A stretch of DNA of 64,000 bases, from positions 20,736,709 through 20,800,708 of the forward strand of contig NC_135565.1 of NCBI RefSeq assembly GCF_964340395.1, in the 5' to 3' direction. Below the pieces are notes generated by a model that saw only the letters and a list, made by a program, of their open reading frames with translations, searched no databases and was not told the DNA's origin. Below are positions 1 through 59,673 of this stretch, piece after piece. The DNA is from Glandiceps talaboti. Lineage: Eukaryota > Hemichordata > Enteropneusta > Spengelidae. Numbering within the stretch: position 1 is the stretch's first letter; each line of letters starts with the position of its first letter. A program made the translations under genes and the position numbers.

Positions 1-20978
<20,978 letters not shown>

Positions 20979-21312
20979 GGTTATTTATGACTCCCCTGTT
21001 AATTCATTGCTGTATGGATTTGTCAAAAATGATATACCGGTAGTTTATAATCTGAATATATTGCTACGTTTCACCATCGGTGAATACCTGTGAAGGAAAA
21101 AACATTTGATAAGAGAAACAGTCAATGAGCGAAATTAGCAACGGTTATTGTGAAATTGTGCTAAGTAGCCACCTTACTGGTACATGATGACAGGGATTGA
21201 TATCACAGGATATAATATGATTCGTATGTTACATACAACGTCCAGTGTACAAACTCAATAATAACTTTGAATGTTTCCTACAATTGCAAGTGTGTCTACT
21301 ATTTAACATAGA

Positions 21313-21945
21313 TCATTGTGTTGATTGATACTGCATTTATCATGTACGGTATACATAGTCTTTAAAGATTCATTGTTCAATAAAATCAATATAAAAAGTT
21401 TTAGTGGTTTGTAGGAAGTGCATTGCTAACCCTGGCATTTCCTAGATGTTTGTTCTGTCAATGGTGATAATGTGGTATTGAGCTTGTAAAGATTACATGT
21501 AATACAGCAGTGATTTCACAATTTATTGTGACTCTTTTTATTAAAATATCTGTTGGGGTATTATTATCATTTTATTGATGTCAATGTTATATTTTGTCAT
21601 ATCTTTTTCAATGTGTAAATAATCACTTGGTAGAAAATTGTACTGATTAATACTGGACATATTGTTGGCAGATGAAAACTGACTTATGTACAGTATGCAT
21701 AGTCTTTAAAGTTTCATTGTTCAATGTGATCTATATAAAGAGTTTTAGTGGTTTTTAGGAAGTGCATTGCGAACCCTAGTATTTCCTAGATGTTTGTTCT
21801 GTCATTGGTGATAATGTGATATTGAGCTTGTAAAGATTACATATAATACATCAGTGATTTCACAATTCATTGTGCCTTTTTTTATTAAAATATGTGTTGG
21901 GGTATTATTATCATTTTATTGATGTCAAAGTTATGTTTTGTCATT
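21313..21945 (+). repeat. Tandem duplication in the 3' flank of the left copy
   Basis: Two similar units (about 21343-21600 and 21690-21945) share AAGATTACATRTAATACAKCA, GTGATTTCACAATT, GGTATTATTATCATTTTATT and other blocks. The right arm has the same two units (about 26780-27075 and 25725-26760), the second interrupted by an insertion, so the tandem event predates the inverted duplication. Confidence 0.8.
21379..21384 (+). terminator. Candidate polyadenylation signal AATAAA of the left copy
   Basis: AATAAA lies 400 bases after the stop codon at 20978, in the first unit of the tandem 3'-flank duplication. There is no transcript evidence, and other signals further on cannot be excluded. Confidence 0.3.
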
Positions 21946-21949
21946 GGTG

Positions 21950-22190
21950 CTGCTGTGTTTGAAATATGAGTAAAACATTCAAAATTGCTATTACTTTCTT
22001 CGATTTTTCTTTGATATTATTGGCGCTGGTATAATCATGTTATATTGTAATATTTTCTGCATTCAGGTGGAAAATACTCCTGTGACCTAAGGGTAATCAC
22101 TACTCGTCTATCGACTCATAGTGACAATGGCCCTTAAGTTACTCGTATTTTTCCCCCAGCTTAAAGTAGAAAAATATTGGGAATAATATA
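21950..22190. repeat. Second copy of the hairpin-bearing repeat, left 3' flank
   Basis: Shares ATTCAAAATTGCTATTACTT and GATATTATTGGCGCTGGTAT with 15888-16225. Its hairpin (about 22067-22160) is decayed. The matching spot in the right arm (25425-25700) holds the same element, so this insertion is older than the inverted duplication. Confidence 0.7.
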
Positions 22191-22673
22191 AAATTGTTCA
22201 ATACCACTTTTTGAATATCAAACAATACAAAGGATACTTCAGTGATACATTATTATTGAATCTGAATCTGAATATGAATATGAATATGAAAAATAAGTTT
22301 ATTGTGTAAAACGAAGGAATGTAACGTATAAACTATATAACATGTATTATAGCATACAACCCAAATGCTAATGGAATATTGTTCTAATACAAGAATGAGT
22401 TATACCGTATTCGTCAGTTTGTGTGATTAAAGATTATGTGAGCATATAAAAAAATCTGTTTTACGACCTTTTTATTTCATTGTTTGTAAATGTACTGTGT
22501 CATCTATGTCCGGTTGCTAGATACTTGGGTGAAGTGAAATGTATATTAAAGTTTTGGACCAAGACATCTCGTTCAGTTCACCAGGTCAATGTTTGTGTCA
22601 CTACTTAATTGAATTAGTATTCTTATTCAATAACTTTCAATATCTAAGAACACAACCTACTTTTGTCAACCAT

Positions 22674-22745
22674 GTGATGTGATGTGATGCGCTGTGTGAT
22701 GTGATGTGATGTGATGTGATGTGATGTGATGTTATGTGATGTGTG
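22674..22745. repeat. (GTGAT)n tandem repeat
   Basis: GTGAT repeated about a dozen times with small interruptions. Just inside the inner edge of the left arm. Confidence 0.95.
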
Positions 22746-22989
22746 ATAATGATTGATTCGTTTTACTGGTGTTGGACAATCTCTAATATAGCGAGTTGAA
22801 GTAATATTTATGTTACTTGTGCAAGAAGAGTATGTCAGTGAAAGAAAAAAATGTAGCACAAGTATTTAAATTTATGCAGCTCTGATAAAAGAAGCTCTGA
22901 ACTTCATTGCTTTGAATACAAATTGATGAATATTCTAATTAATTGAATAATTAACCAAGTTATTCACTTTTCATTCAATCAGCATATGT

Positions 22990-23131
22990 ATGTGCGTACA
23001 GGTCCGGACAATTCATGGTGAAATACACAGGTGCCAAACTATGGAATGATATACCAATAATAAATAGGAATCTACACAGCAGGTGTGAATTTAAACAAGA
23101 ATACAAACAGTACTTACAGTCGACTTGTTAA
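22990..23131 (+). mobile_element. LINE reverse-transcriptase C-terminal fragment
   Basis: Translates as FMVKYTGAKLWNDIP, then SRCEFKQEYKQYLQSTC and a stop. The pattern xFxxKYxGAKLWNxLPxxIR ... SLxxFKxxLKxYLL closes many non-LTR retrotransposon reverse transcriptases. 5'-truncated and dead. Confidence 0.7.
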
Positions 23132-23411
23132 AGTACGTTTGGTGGCAATTTGATTTGATGTATGTATTTGTGTATAATATTATGTATTGGTGTTTGTGTT
23201 TGTGGGCGCGAGATAGTGTTTTGTCTCTGTTTTCTTTTTTTTTGAGTCGAAATCTTTATGTATAGTTTTTTCTCACTCGCACACTAGGGGAAGTAGAATT
23301 CAAGAACTAGGTAAATTCAAGTTAGAAAATAATGATTGAAATTCTTTATTGCATTAATTGTTATCTACCGTCCATACCCGCCAGACAGTCAGTAATACAG
23401 TCAGTAAGACA

Positions 23412-23496
23412 GCCAGCCAACCAACCAACCAACTAACCAACCAACCAACTAACCAACCAACCAACCAACCAACCAACCAACCAACCAACCAACCAA
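23412..23496. repeat. (AACC)n microsatellite
   Basis: CCAA/AACC tetranucleotide run with a few AACT variants. Confidence 0.97.
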
Positions 23497-23900
23497 CGAC
23501 AAAGTCAAATAGGCAGGGAAACCTACAAATCTATTTAGATCCCTATGTTAAAGATTTAAGCTTTCTAAAAAGATTTGGCTTCTCACCACTACCTATCTAC
23601 TCTCCACTAGGGGATGTGGGTTCAATTTTATAAGTGTCACTCTTCTGTCCTCATTTATAACAAACTCAAAATTACTTTATGGTGAGTTTCTTGCATTTGT
23701 AGCAAACCCAAAGTCAATTGAACAACACATGCCCGCCAATGATTAAAATAAACATTATTTCATTCTTGAAAGCACAACGTGTTATCAAGTGCTGGATTGA
23801 TCATTTGATCTGACGGGTAAATAGGGGTAAAAGAATACTACTGGGTAGATAATGTAGGTACTAGTATGTATATAAGTAGGTAGGTAGATAAGTAGTTTTA

Positions 23901-23903
<3 letters not shown>

Positions 23904-23966
<63 letters not shown>

Positions 23967-23984
23967 CTTGATTGGTTGATTAAT
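23904..23984. repeat. (GATT)n microsatellite
   Basis: GATT tetranucleotide run ending in variant GCTT/GGTT units. Confidence 0.97.
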
Positions 23985-25054
23985 AGATTGATTGATTGAC
24001 AGATCGATTGTTAATCTGTTGAAGACTCGAAGGGCCAAGTGTAAGAATGGCATAATTGTTGTAAATTGATTCTAGGAAACCTGTTATGACGATATTTTAT
24101 CTCCCTTCCAGTTTAGGATGAGTAACTTCATTTCTCTGAAGGCCAGGGAGGAACCTCCTTAACATTTTATTAAATTACACATTTCGGCAAGCTTGTTACA
24201 CATTTTTTGGTGAAATTTATTACCAATATCGGGCAATTTTTATTACAATTGTCGTTCACAGAATTGATTATAAATGTGTTCAGTTTACTACAAATATCGG
24301 TAATTTACTACAAATTTCGGCAACATTATTACTTTTGTCGGTTTATTACAAATGTTGGCAACTATTACAAATGTCGGTTGTACAGAGCATATGATTTTGA
24401 ACCAATTTGTATGGTTGACAGCTAAGGGCCCAAACACATCTAAATCATATTTACTGTCACGTAACATGCTATTTCAACTTTAGTTTCCATTTTAAGGCAT
24501 TGCATTAGGTTTTGGTTAATACTCCCCTCTTCATTTCTATAGATGGACTACGTCTAGAGAGACACGCCTACATCATGTCATGTAATGAACACGAACTGGC
24601 TCGGTCTATGTGGGCAACAAGAACAAGACAGAGTTTGTTCCGTATGGTTTTAATTTCGCTTGGTGGTATAAGAAGTTAGATTTATCCCAGAGTATCCTAT
24701 ATTTGTAAACATATGTGGCATGCTAATCTAATCTAAATGAAAAAAACAACAAAGTATGTACATATAGGTGCTTTAAAGGTTTATTAGAGCTAGAAGAATA
24801 TTTGTCTTTGTATTGTAACTTTAAATCCATTATAAATCCGTTTTAAAAACGTCTCCAAATGTACAGATACCAGTGAATATTCAACTTTCTGGGTTCTCAT
24901 ATACTAGTAAGTAACATTGGAAATCCACATATGTTACATATTTAAGACTTTGTCAGTGCCAGGAAGTGAACCCTCTACGAGGAAACTTGCCTGTCTGATC
25001 ACCATTCTACTATTTATAGTGTAGACATTGATACGCTCGCCTTATCTCTGTCTA

Positions 25055-27423
25055 GCTCTAATATATTGAAAGTTACTGAATAAGAATAGTAATGTTACAG
25101 TAGTGACACAAATATTGACCTGGTGAACTGAACCAGATGTTTTGGTCCAAATTTACATTTTACTTTATTGAAGGATCAGGCAAGCAGACATAGATGACAC
25201 TCTACATTTACACACATTGAAATAAAAAAGTCCAAAACAGATTTTGTATATGCTCATATTATCTTTAATCACACAACCTGACGAAAACGATATAATTCAC
25301 TTCATGTTTCATTATTCTATTGGAACAAATAAATAAGTGTCATTGAAGTATCCCTGGTATCTTTTGATATTCAAAAAACTGGTATTGAAAAAATATACTT
25401 ATTCCCAATGTTTGTTTTGTTCAGCGGCGGAAATTACGAGTGGCCTACGGGGTCTTGTTTTCCAGCTGAATGAAAAAAAAATTGGGGAATATAATTTTAT
25501 CAGCGCCAGTAACATCAAAGAAATAGCAGAAAGGTAATGGTAATTTTGAACATTCTGACTAGGCAGAACACAGCAGAAACAAAGTAATAGACACGTGCTG
25601 TTGTGACATAGACGTGCATTCCCATGACATAGATCGGCCGGGGAATAAATACATTTGTTCAACTTGGTTCGTGCATGGTATAATCTGTGATATAGTATAG
25701 TGTCGATCAAGAAACGAAACCAAGTGACTATTTACACATATGAAAATGATATGACAAAACATAACTTTGACATCAATAAAATGATAATAATACCAACAGA
25801 TATTGTTATAAATAGAGTAACAATAAATTGTGAATTATATTATACCAGTATACTGATGGTGCAAATCGAGAGATCTGATTGCTCTAGACATCAAACAAGC
25901 ACATCGAAAATGAGTGATAATGAACAGTTGGCAGGCGTCCAAATTTTGATGTTCACTGTTTGTTGTCTGCTACGAACGTTGTACCTCGGTGATAGTGATC
26001 AGAGGAGGATTTTCTCAATGAGACAATAGTTTTATGGGAAATTATGAAGGAAATTTCGAAATCAGCCGAGTTATCGCTTATTTTTACAAGTTATCACCTA
26101 CTAGGGTCAAGGCATGCACGCGATTGGTTCTAGCATTGGATGGAGTGGAAACGGGTGTGCATGTCCTGTCATAAAAATAAAGCGACTTACCATTAATCTA
26201 AATAGAAACTTGTCTTGGATCCTGTCCTAGACTATAGTATCAGTCATCAATCCGAGTGAGAAATCCCTCTAAAACTCTAAAGTTTACGGACATAACTTCT
26301 AGTAAATACATTGCAGATAAAATAAATCCAATCAGCTGTCTTGAAAGCAGTTTCATTGTTATGCAAATTCGTCATGGGAGCGCAAATGAAACCAGAAAAC
26401 GTCAGTTCATATCTTGTTTCTGATTTTTTTCAATATACTGGTATAATATAGTATCGATAAACCACCCCCTGGGGAGGTATACCAGTCGGTTTGCATATAT
26501 TTCGTTCACTGGTCAAAACCTCATGGTATACCATCCCCAGGAGTGGTTTATTCCTTAAATAACTGTATTATATGTATTCTTTACAAGCTCAGTACCACAT
26601 TATCATCATCGTCAAAACATCTAGGAAATACTAGGGTTCGCAATGCACTTCCTACAAACCACTGAAACTCTTTATATATATTATATTGAATAATAAAACT
26701 TCAAAAGACTATGCATACTGTACATAAATCAGTTTTCATCTGCCAACAATATGTCCAGTATTAATCAGTACAATTTTCTACCAGGTGATTATTTACACAT
26801 TGAAAAAGATATGACAAAATATAACATTGACATCAATAAAATGATAATAATACCCCAACACATATTTTAATAAAAGGACTCACATTAAATTGTGAAATCA
26901 CTGCTGTATTACATGTAATCTTTACAAGCTCAATACCACATTATCACCATTGACAGAACAAATATCTAGGAAATACTAGGGTTCGCAATGCACTTCCTAC
27001 AAACCACTAAAACTCTGTAATATAGATTACTTTGAATAATGAAACTTTAAAGACTATGTATACTGTACATGATAAATGCAGTATTATACAGCACAATGAT
27101 CTATGTTAAATAGTAGATACACTTGCAATTGTAGGAAACATTCAAAGTTATTATTGAGTTTGTACACTGTACGTTGTATGTAACATATGAATCATATTAT
27201 ATCCTGTAATATCAATCCCTGTCATCACATAACAGAAAGGTGGCTACTTAGCACAATTTCACAATAACCGTTGCTAATTTCGCTAATTGACTGTTTCTCT
27301 TATCAAATGTTTTTTTCCTTCACAGGTATTCACTGATGGTGAAATGTAACAATATATTCAGATTATAAACTATATCATTTTTGACAAATCCATACAGCAG
27401 TAAAAGAGGAGTCATAAAGAAGC
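25055..27423 (-). other. 3' flank of the right copy up to the inner arm edge
   Basis: Matches the left 3' flank (20979-22645) in reverse complement: the tandem-duplicated units, the hairpin-bearing repeat and the last 400 bases (for example CAGTTCACCAGGTCAATRTT). It carries an extra insertion at 25836-26560. I see no gene in it. Confidence 0.8.
25836..26560. mobile_element. Insertion specific to the right arm, with short terminal inverted repeats
   Basis: ATATTATACCAGTATA at 25837-25852 is matched by its exact reverse complement at 26434-26449. Directly after it, 26454-26553 forms a second palindrome (AAACCACCCCCTGGGGAGGT versus the complement of ACCATCCCCAGGAGTGGTTT). It interrupts the second 3'-flank unit, which is continuous in the left arm. 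No transposase is seen. Confidence 0.7.
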
Positions 27424-54937
<27,514 letters not shown>

Positions 54938-55010
54938 AAGAGAGAGATTGAAAACACCAAAGAACGGTAAGGCGATAAATACTAAATATTTGGCTAGAAT
55001 TCACTTCTAT

Positions 55011-58000
55011 TAGAACATATCTCAGTTTTAGAGCACGCAAGTATTAATAAATTTATGTTAATTAAAAGTTAAAGCATTGAAATCTGTTTCTCATGGTAAG
55101 TTTCACTCGTATACAAGGGTTTATAAATTTATCGTTTTCCTGTGTACAGTAAAACGATAATGGTGTATAAGTGCAAGTAGTTGACACACATTTGAGTTGT
55201 TAGAACAGTGTACGTACCGGTAAAACATCTTAATGCACAGTCTCAAATCCAGTGGATAATGTAAGCACAGTTTCAGAGCCAACTTTCATTTCAATATTCA
55301 CAGTCAACATAAGAAAGGAGTCATCCTTTTACGATCGCTGCAAACTCTAGTCTGTTGATTTCAGTCATAAACTATTTATGGACGTTTTTTGACGATAGCT
55401 TTTTAGTATGCCGAAACGCTTAAGGAGCTAGTAGATAATGCATTTTTTATTTAAAGAAACTGCCGCCTTTACTTGACACACAGGCAAATAACCTTCATGA
55501 CCCATTGATGCACTCTGCATGCAAAATCTAGTAAACATTTTATTGGAACAAACCATGTTAGGTCAATTGATGACCTTGGAAAGGACATTATAGGTACTGT
55601 TTGAATCCATGATGTAGAACATCTACATTCAAACATTTGTAACTCATAATATCTACATAGTATAAATGCAGGATATATAGTTAATAAGGCAGTCTGTATC
55701 TCTCAGTTCTTGGTGTTTTCTTCAGTGTCCTATTCAAATAGCTTTAAAGCTTTATTTATACCCTTCTTACTGATAAATGGATATATTATCCAATGACCGA
55801 AGGAGATTGTTGGTCATTAGTCAATAACTAGTGCCAATAACACCAAACAATAACACCGAACAATAAATAACAGCTGATAAAGGCTGTGTGATTTAACTGT
55901 GGTTTGAACTCATCAGAAGAATCAAGTTCGGAACGACCACGTTGTTTTCCATGGCAGGAGAACGAAACCCCTATTTGCAAGTCACCAAGAAATCATATAG
56001 TAATGAGAATTGTCGGTGAACTTTTCATGGTGTGATTGAGCTTTGCTGGGGTACCTTGTCATAATGTGTGTGTGAAATGGTCTTCCTAAAATACTCAAGA
56101 ACATGATAATCGAGTGATAGGCAGTCTAGCTAGACTCTTTGAATCGATGTCAGGAGTTTATCAAATTTAAGGAAAAACTTCTTGTCGCACCAAAATTACA
56201 TTCTCACTTTTACTTTTAGACACTGACAAAAACAAATACGATATCATAGAACAGAGCAAGATTTAAAAAAATGTATGGGTTAGTGTTGTAAACCACATTT
56301 ACTGTTGAGAAACAATAATTTGAACCTTTCGTGACATTGAACTTGCCCTTGACCTTTCTACATCTTCGATTCCTCCTAACTAAGTCGTTATGATTATACA
56401 CAGATAGAGGTAGAATAGTAACATCTTTAACCCTTCTGTGATGCCAATGACTGTTAACTTACAAACACAGTGTCTATCGACAACGTGACTCCTTTTCTCA
56501 AGAACTGGCGACATAGATTTGTATACATTTGTGTTAAAACTTGCTTAAGTGTCGGTTTCCTTTTCATGTCGCCACTTGAAACATTTGAACAACAAGTTGC
56601 TCTTATTCGCGGAAGTACCGACGGTTATGTTTTAGTGAAATCACTTGACCTCTGACAGCAATACATTCTGGAAACGCGATGTCAAAGAGACCTTAACAAG
56701 GTGCAAACTGTAAGTCTGTTTTTTGGTAGTAATATTCTTTTATATTAAATATCTCCACATTCATAAATACTAGTGGTAAAGACACATGATTTGAGTCTAA
56801 CAAAGGATATGACTCTCTCTCACCACATTTTCAGGTATATGTGGTATAAAAATGACACTATTTTGTTAACCAAAATATTGTAAGAAACACCAGATTCAGC
56901 TCCCTAGCCTCTACACACCAATGTAATCACCTGAAACAATAGTAACCATCAAAAACTAAGTTTCAGCTGTACCTTTTTAAATTATTTCTTCAATATATCG
57001 TTTCCCGGAAAATAGAAAAAAGAAAAAAGGCTGTGGCGCACACATTATGAAAAGTAAATTGTTCTTCGAAGGTTTTATCCGACGACATGCGGCATTTTCA
57101 TTGAGAAGAAAACCGCCACTTAAAGGAAGATTTGAAGTATACACTTGAATGCCCACAGAGGTTGATAAAATGATTGCAAGTGAGCTAGTCCATCAGGCAA
57201 TGCAATTTGTATGCTCGTATATACCCGTCAGAGGGCGCCATCTTAAATCCTCATATCTTCCTATACCATTTATACATGCAATGCTTTAGCACAGGTCGAA
57301 GTTCACCATCCTCGTTCACAACTAAGTGTATCTGGAAATCGAAATTCTGCTATTTTGAGTACTTTTTGATATTTTTTCCTACCACAGTAATTTTAATAAA
57401 TGCCATTTTTGGTCAAAATTAGGTTTGTTTTTTTCGATTCTCTTAATTCATAAACTTATGATGTCGGAAATATCACTCAATGTGACAATCAGCTGGAATG
57501 AACTACTACGTTTGCACATTTTTATTTGTGCATTTATTGTCAATTTTAGACTAATTTTCCTGAAAATTCACAAATTTTTAGATTTTTGTCACATTTAAAG
57601 CTATCTGTCTCTATAGTTTTCAAAATTCCTGAACGAAGAATTGTAAGTGTAAATATGAATTGAACGATATATTGGGTGCTTAGGCACATGGTAAATTCCT
57701 TGACGGAGAATAGGATTTGAACTTAGTCCTTGCAATCATACAAAATCTTCGTAAATGTCATGTCACCATGTATGACAACTATGGGACAGAAGGTTCGTAA
57801 ATCTTCAGCAGGTATGTTCTATACAAAGCGTTTTTATCCCCATAATTATGTTTTGAATGCAAAAAAATCGGTGAATTACGTGATGTAATAAACTATGGCT
57901 TTCGAGAGAAAATAAATTCATAACAATGAATAAATTTTTGTGTTGTTCTATTAATTGGAAATATGGGACAGTATGGTGCGTGACTAACCACGTCCAAGTG

Positions 58001-59670
58001 AAATCCTAATCTATCCAGAGATGATGTGATTCGTTTGTTGACGTAATTTCAAACCATTTACATGTGTTGCTAGCCTGGTGTAATTCTGTGACTTTAGTCC
58101 CGAGTCTAGCTAGAAGTGGGAAAATAAAAATACCCACCAATGAAACTAGTGAATCGACGATCTGTTCAAACATACCAGCTACTGAATATTCTATATCCAT
58201 GAGGAGTCTGTTATAAATAGAGAGTGTTGAGTACTTACTTACTTCAATGAATGACATTAATTCATTCATTGTTCATTGCGTAATGACAAGAGAAAGAAAA
58301 CAAGCTGCTGCATTTGCGTTATACACCTGTATTTTGGTTTCTTCCAATCACATTCAATATTCACTGTCAGCTTCTGCCAATGAGATTCATATTCACTCTT
58401 AGTGTGCGTAGTTTGAGTGCAGTCATTATCTGTAGCCAAAGCGGTAACATGTCGGTACCCTCAGTTTGCACATTGTGAGTAATAGGCAGGATTTGGGCAT
58501 TCCTCGTGATAATATTTACAGCCACAGTTGTGGAAGAAGGTTATTATCAATAGATATGCCGAATTGATGAAAACTTTGTTCGAAAAGTGAAAACACACGG
58601 AGCTTGACTTGGATACTTACATAAAGGAATGAAGTAGGCAATGATAGTGAAACCATTCTACTGATATACTGACACTGCAACGAGACAAAGGACTATGCTA
58701 CGCGTACGCCCAAACTGCATGCGTTATTGGTTAACAGGTGGTTTTGTGGACTGGCCAGAGTCTGGGTACTCAAAGAACGGACATTTAATGCGGACTGAAA
58801 AGTAATATATTTTCAATGTGTTCCAATCACTGAACTAAAGAAATCTCTGTACAGCGTGAGTATATGGTGAATGGCCGTTGAACTTCTTCAGCATGGTTTG
58901 GTGTCTACATCACTGATATCATGGAAAGTGCTTGTAACGTTGTAGACTTGCTAATGGTTTTGAACTAGAGTGAACTGTGTGCACTCTTGGACAACATCCA
59001 CTTTGAACTTTGACTGAATATACTCGGACTTGGTACCGAATTGCCAAATGAACATTTTTGTTGCATTACCCAGTTGATCGCTGCCGATGAATAGTCAGCA
59101 ACTGTGAGTAAAACAGAAGTTTATATTCATCAATTAAATTGTGTGATATTTTTAATTTGCATTGTCTTTGTGTGAAGTCGATACTTTTAGTTGAATACTC
59201 CGAGTTAGACTGCAATATGTCGATGTTCCAGATTTTAAATACATTGTTTTGTTTGGGTGTTTGAAATCTAAAATGCCATTGGTTTTGTCTGAAATTTATT
59301 CCTTCTAATACTGTCCAATTATTTGGGGTACAGTGTTACCCATTACTCGTATGGAAAAAATACACCGTGATTCCATCAGCCTTGATTTGTTCAGAGATCT
59401 TTGGAGTCGTTGCTGAAGTTTGAAGCACAGATATGGACTATTGTTTTCAAAAATGTATGTATTCAACACTGATTATTGATAAGTATTTTTCTGATTTTTT
59501 TTCACTTGGTGCTCCAATCACCACAAATTAAATTCATTATCTAGAATTTATTCATGATTTCAGTGCTGATAGTACAAGTTTACTCAGTATGTATATTGAT
59601 TATTGCTAGCTATTTTATATATGTTCGATATTTGTACTTATTTCCAACTCCACGAGATTCTAAATTGTCA
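55011..59670. other. Upstream flank of the right gene, no gene recognised
   Basis: Apart from the dispersed repeat at 55250-55510 I see no module, RNA gene or transposon protein. Open frames here are short (under 90 codons) and without recognisable motifs. Promoter elements for the right gene may lie here, but none is distinctive. Confidence 0.5.
55250..55510. repeat. Dispersed repeat, copy 2
   Basis: Direct copy of 47060-47366; lacks about 40 bases in the middle (around GGAGCTAGTAGATAATGC). Lies about 300 bases upstream of the candidate first exon of the right gene. Confidence 0.85.
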
Positions 59671-59673
59671 ACC

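Larger units (their letters stand above)
22646..25054. other. Spacer between the two inverted arms
   Basis: About 2.4 kb with no counterpart between left and right arms. Holds a (GTGAT)n tract, a LINE fragment, (AACC)n, (GATT)n, a degenerate TTACAAATGTCGG-type repeat around 24184-24385, and a possible tRNA-derived SINE remnant near 24945-25010. I see no gene of the host. The arm edges are CTTTCAATATCTAAGAACAC on the left and the complement of GAGCTCTAATATATTGAAAG-like sequence on the right. Confidence 0.75.

Noticed and set aside
57207-57422. 71-codon open frame with a hydrophobic end
   Set aside because: No motif, no neighbouring exon in phase, and short enough to be chance in this AT-rich DNA.
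58006-58269. 87-codon open frame on the - strand upstream of the right gene
   Set aside because: No recognisable domain, and no splice connection to the receptor could be shown.
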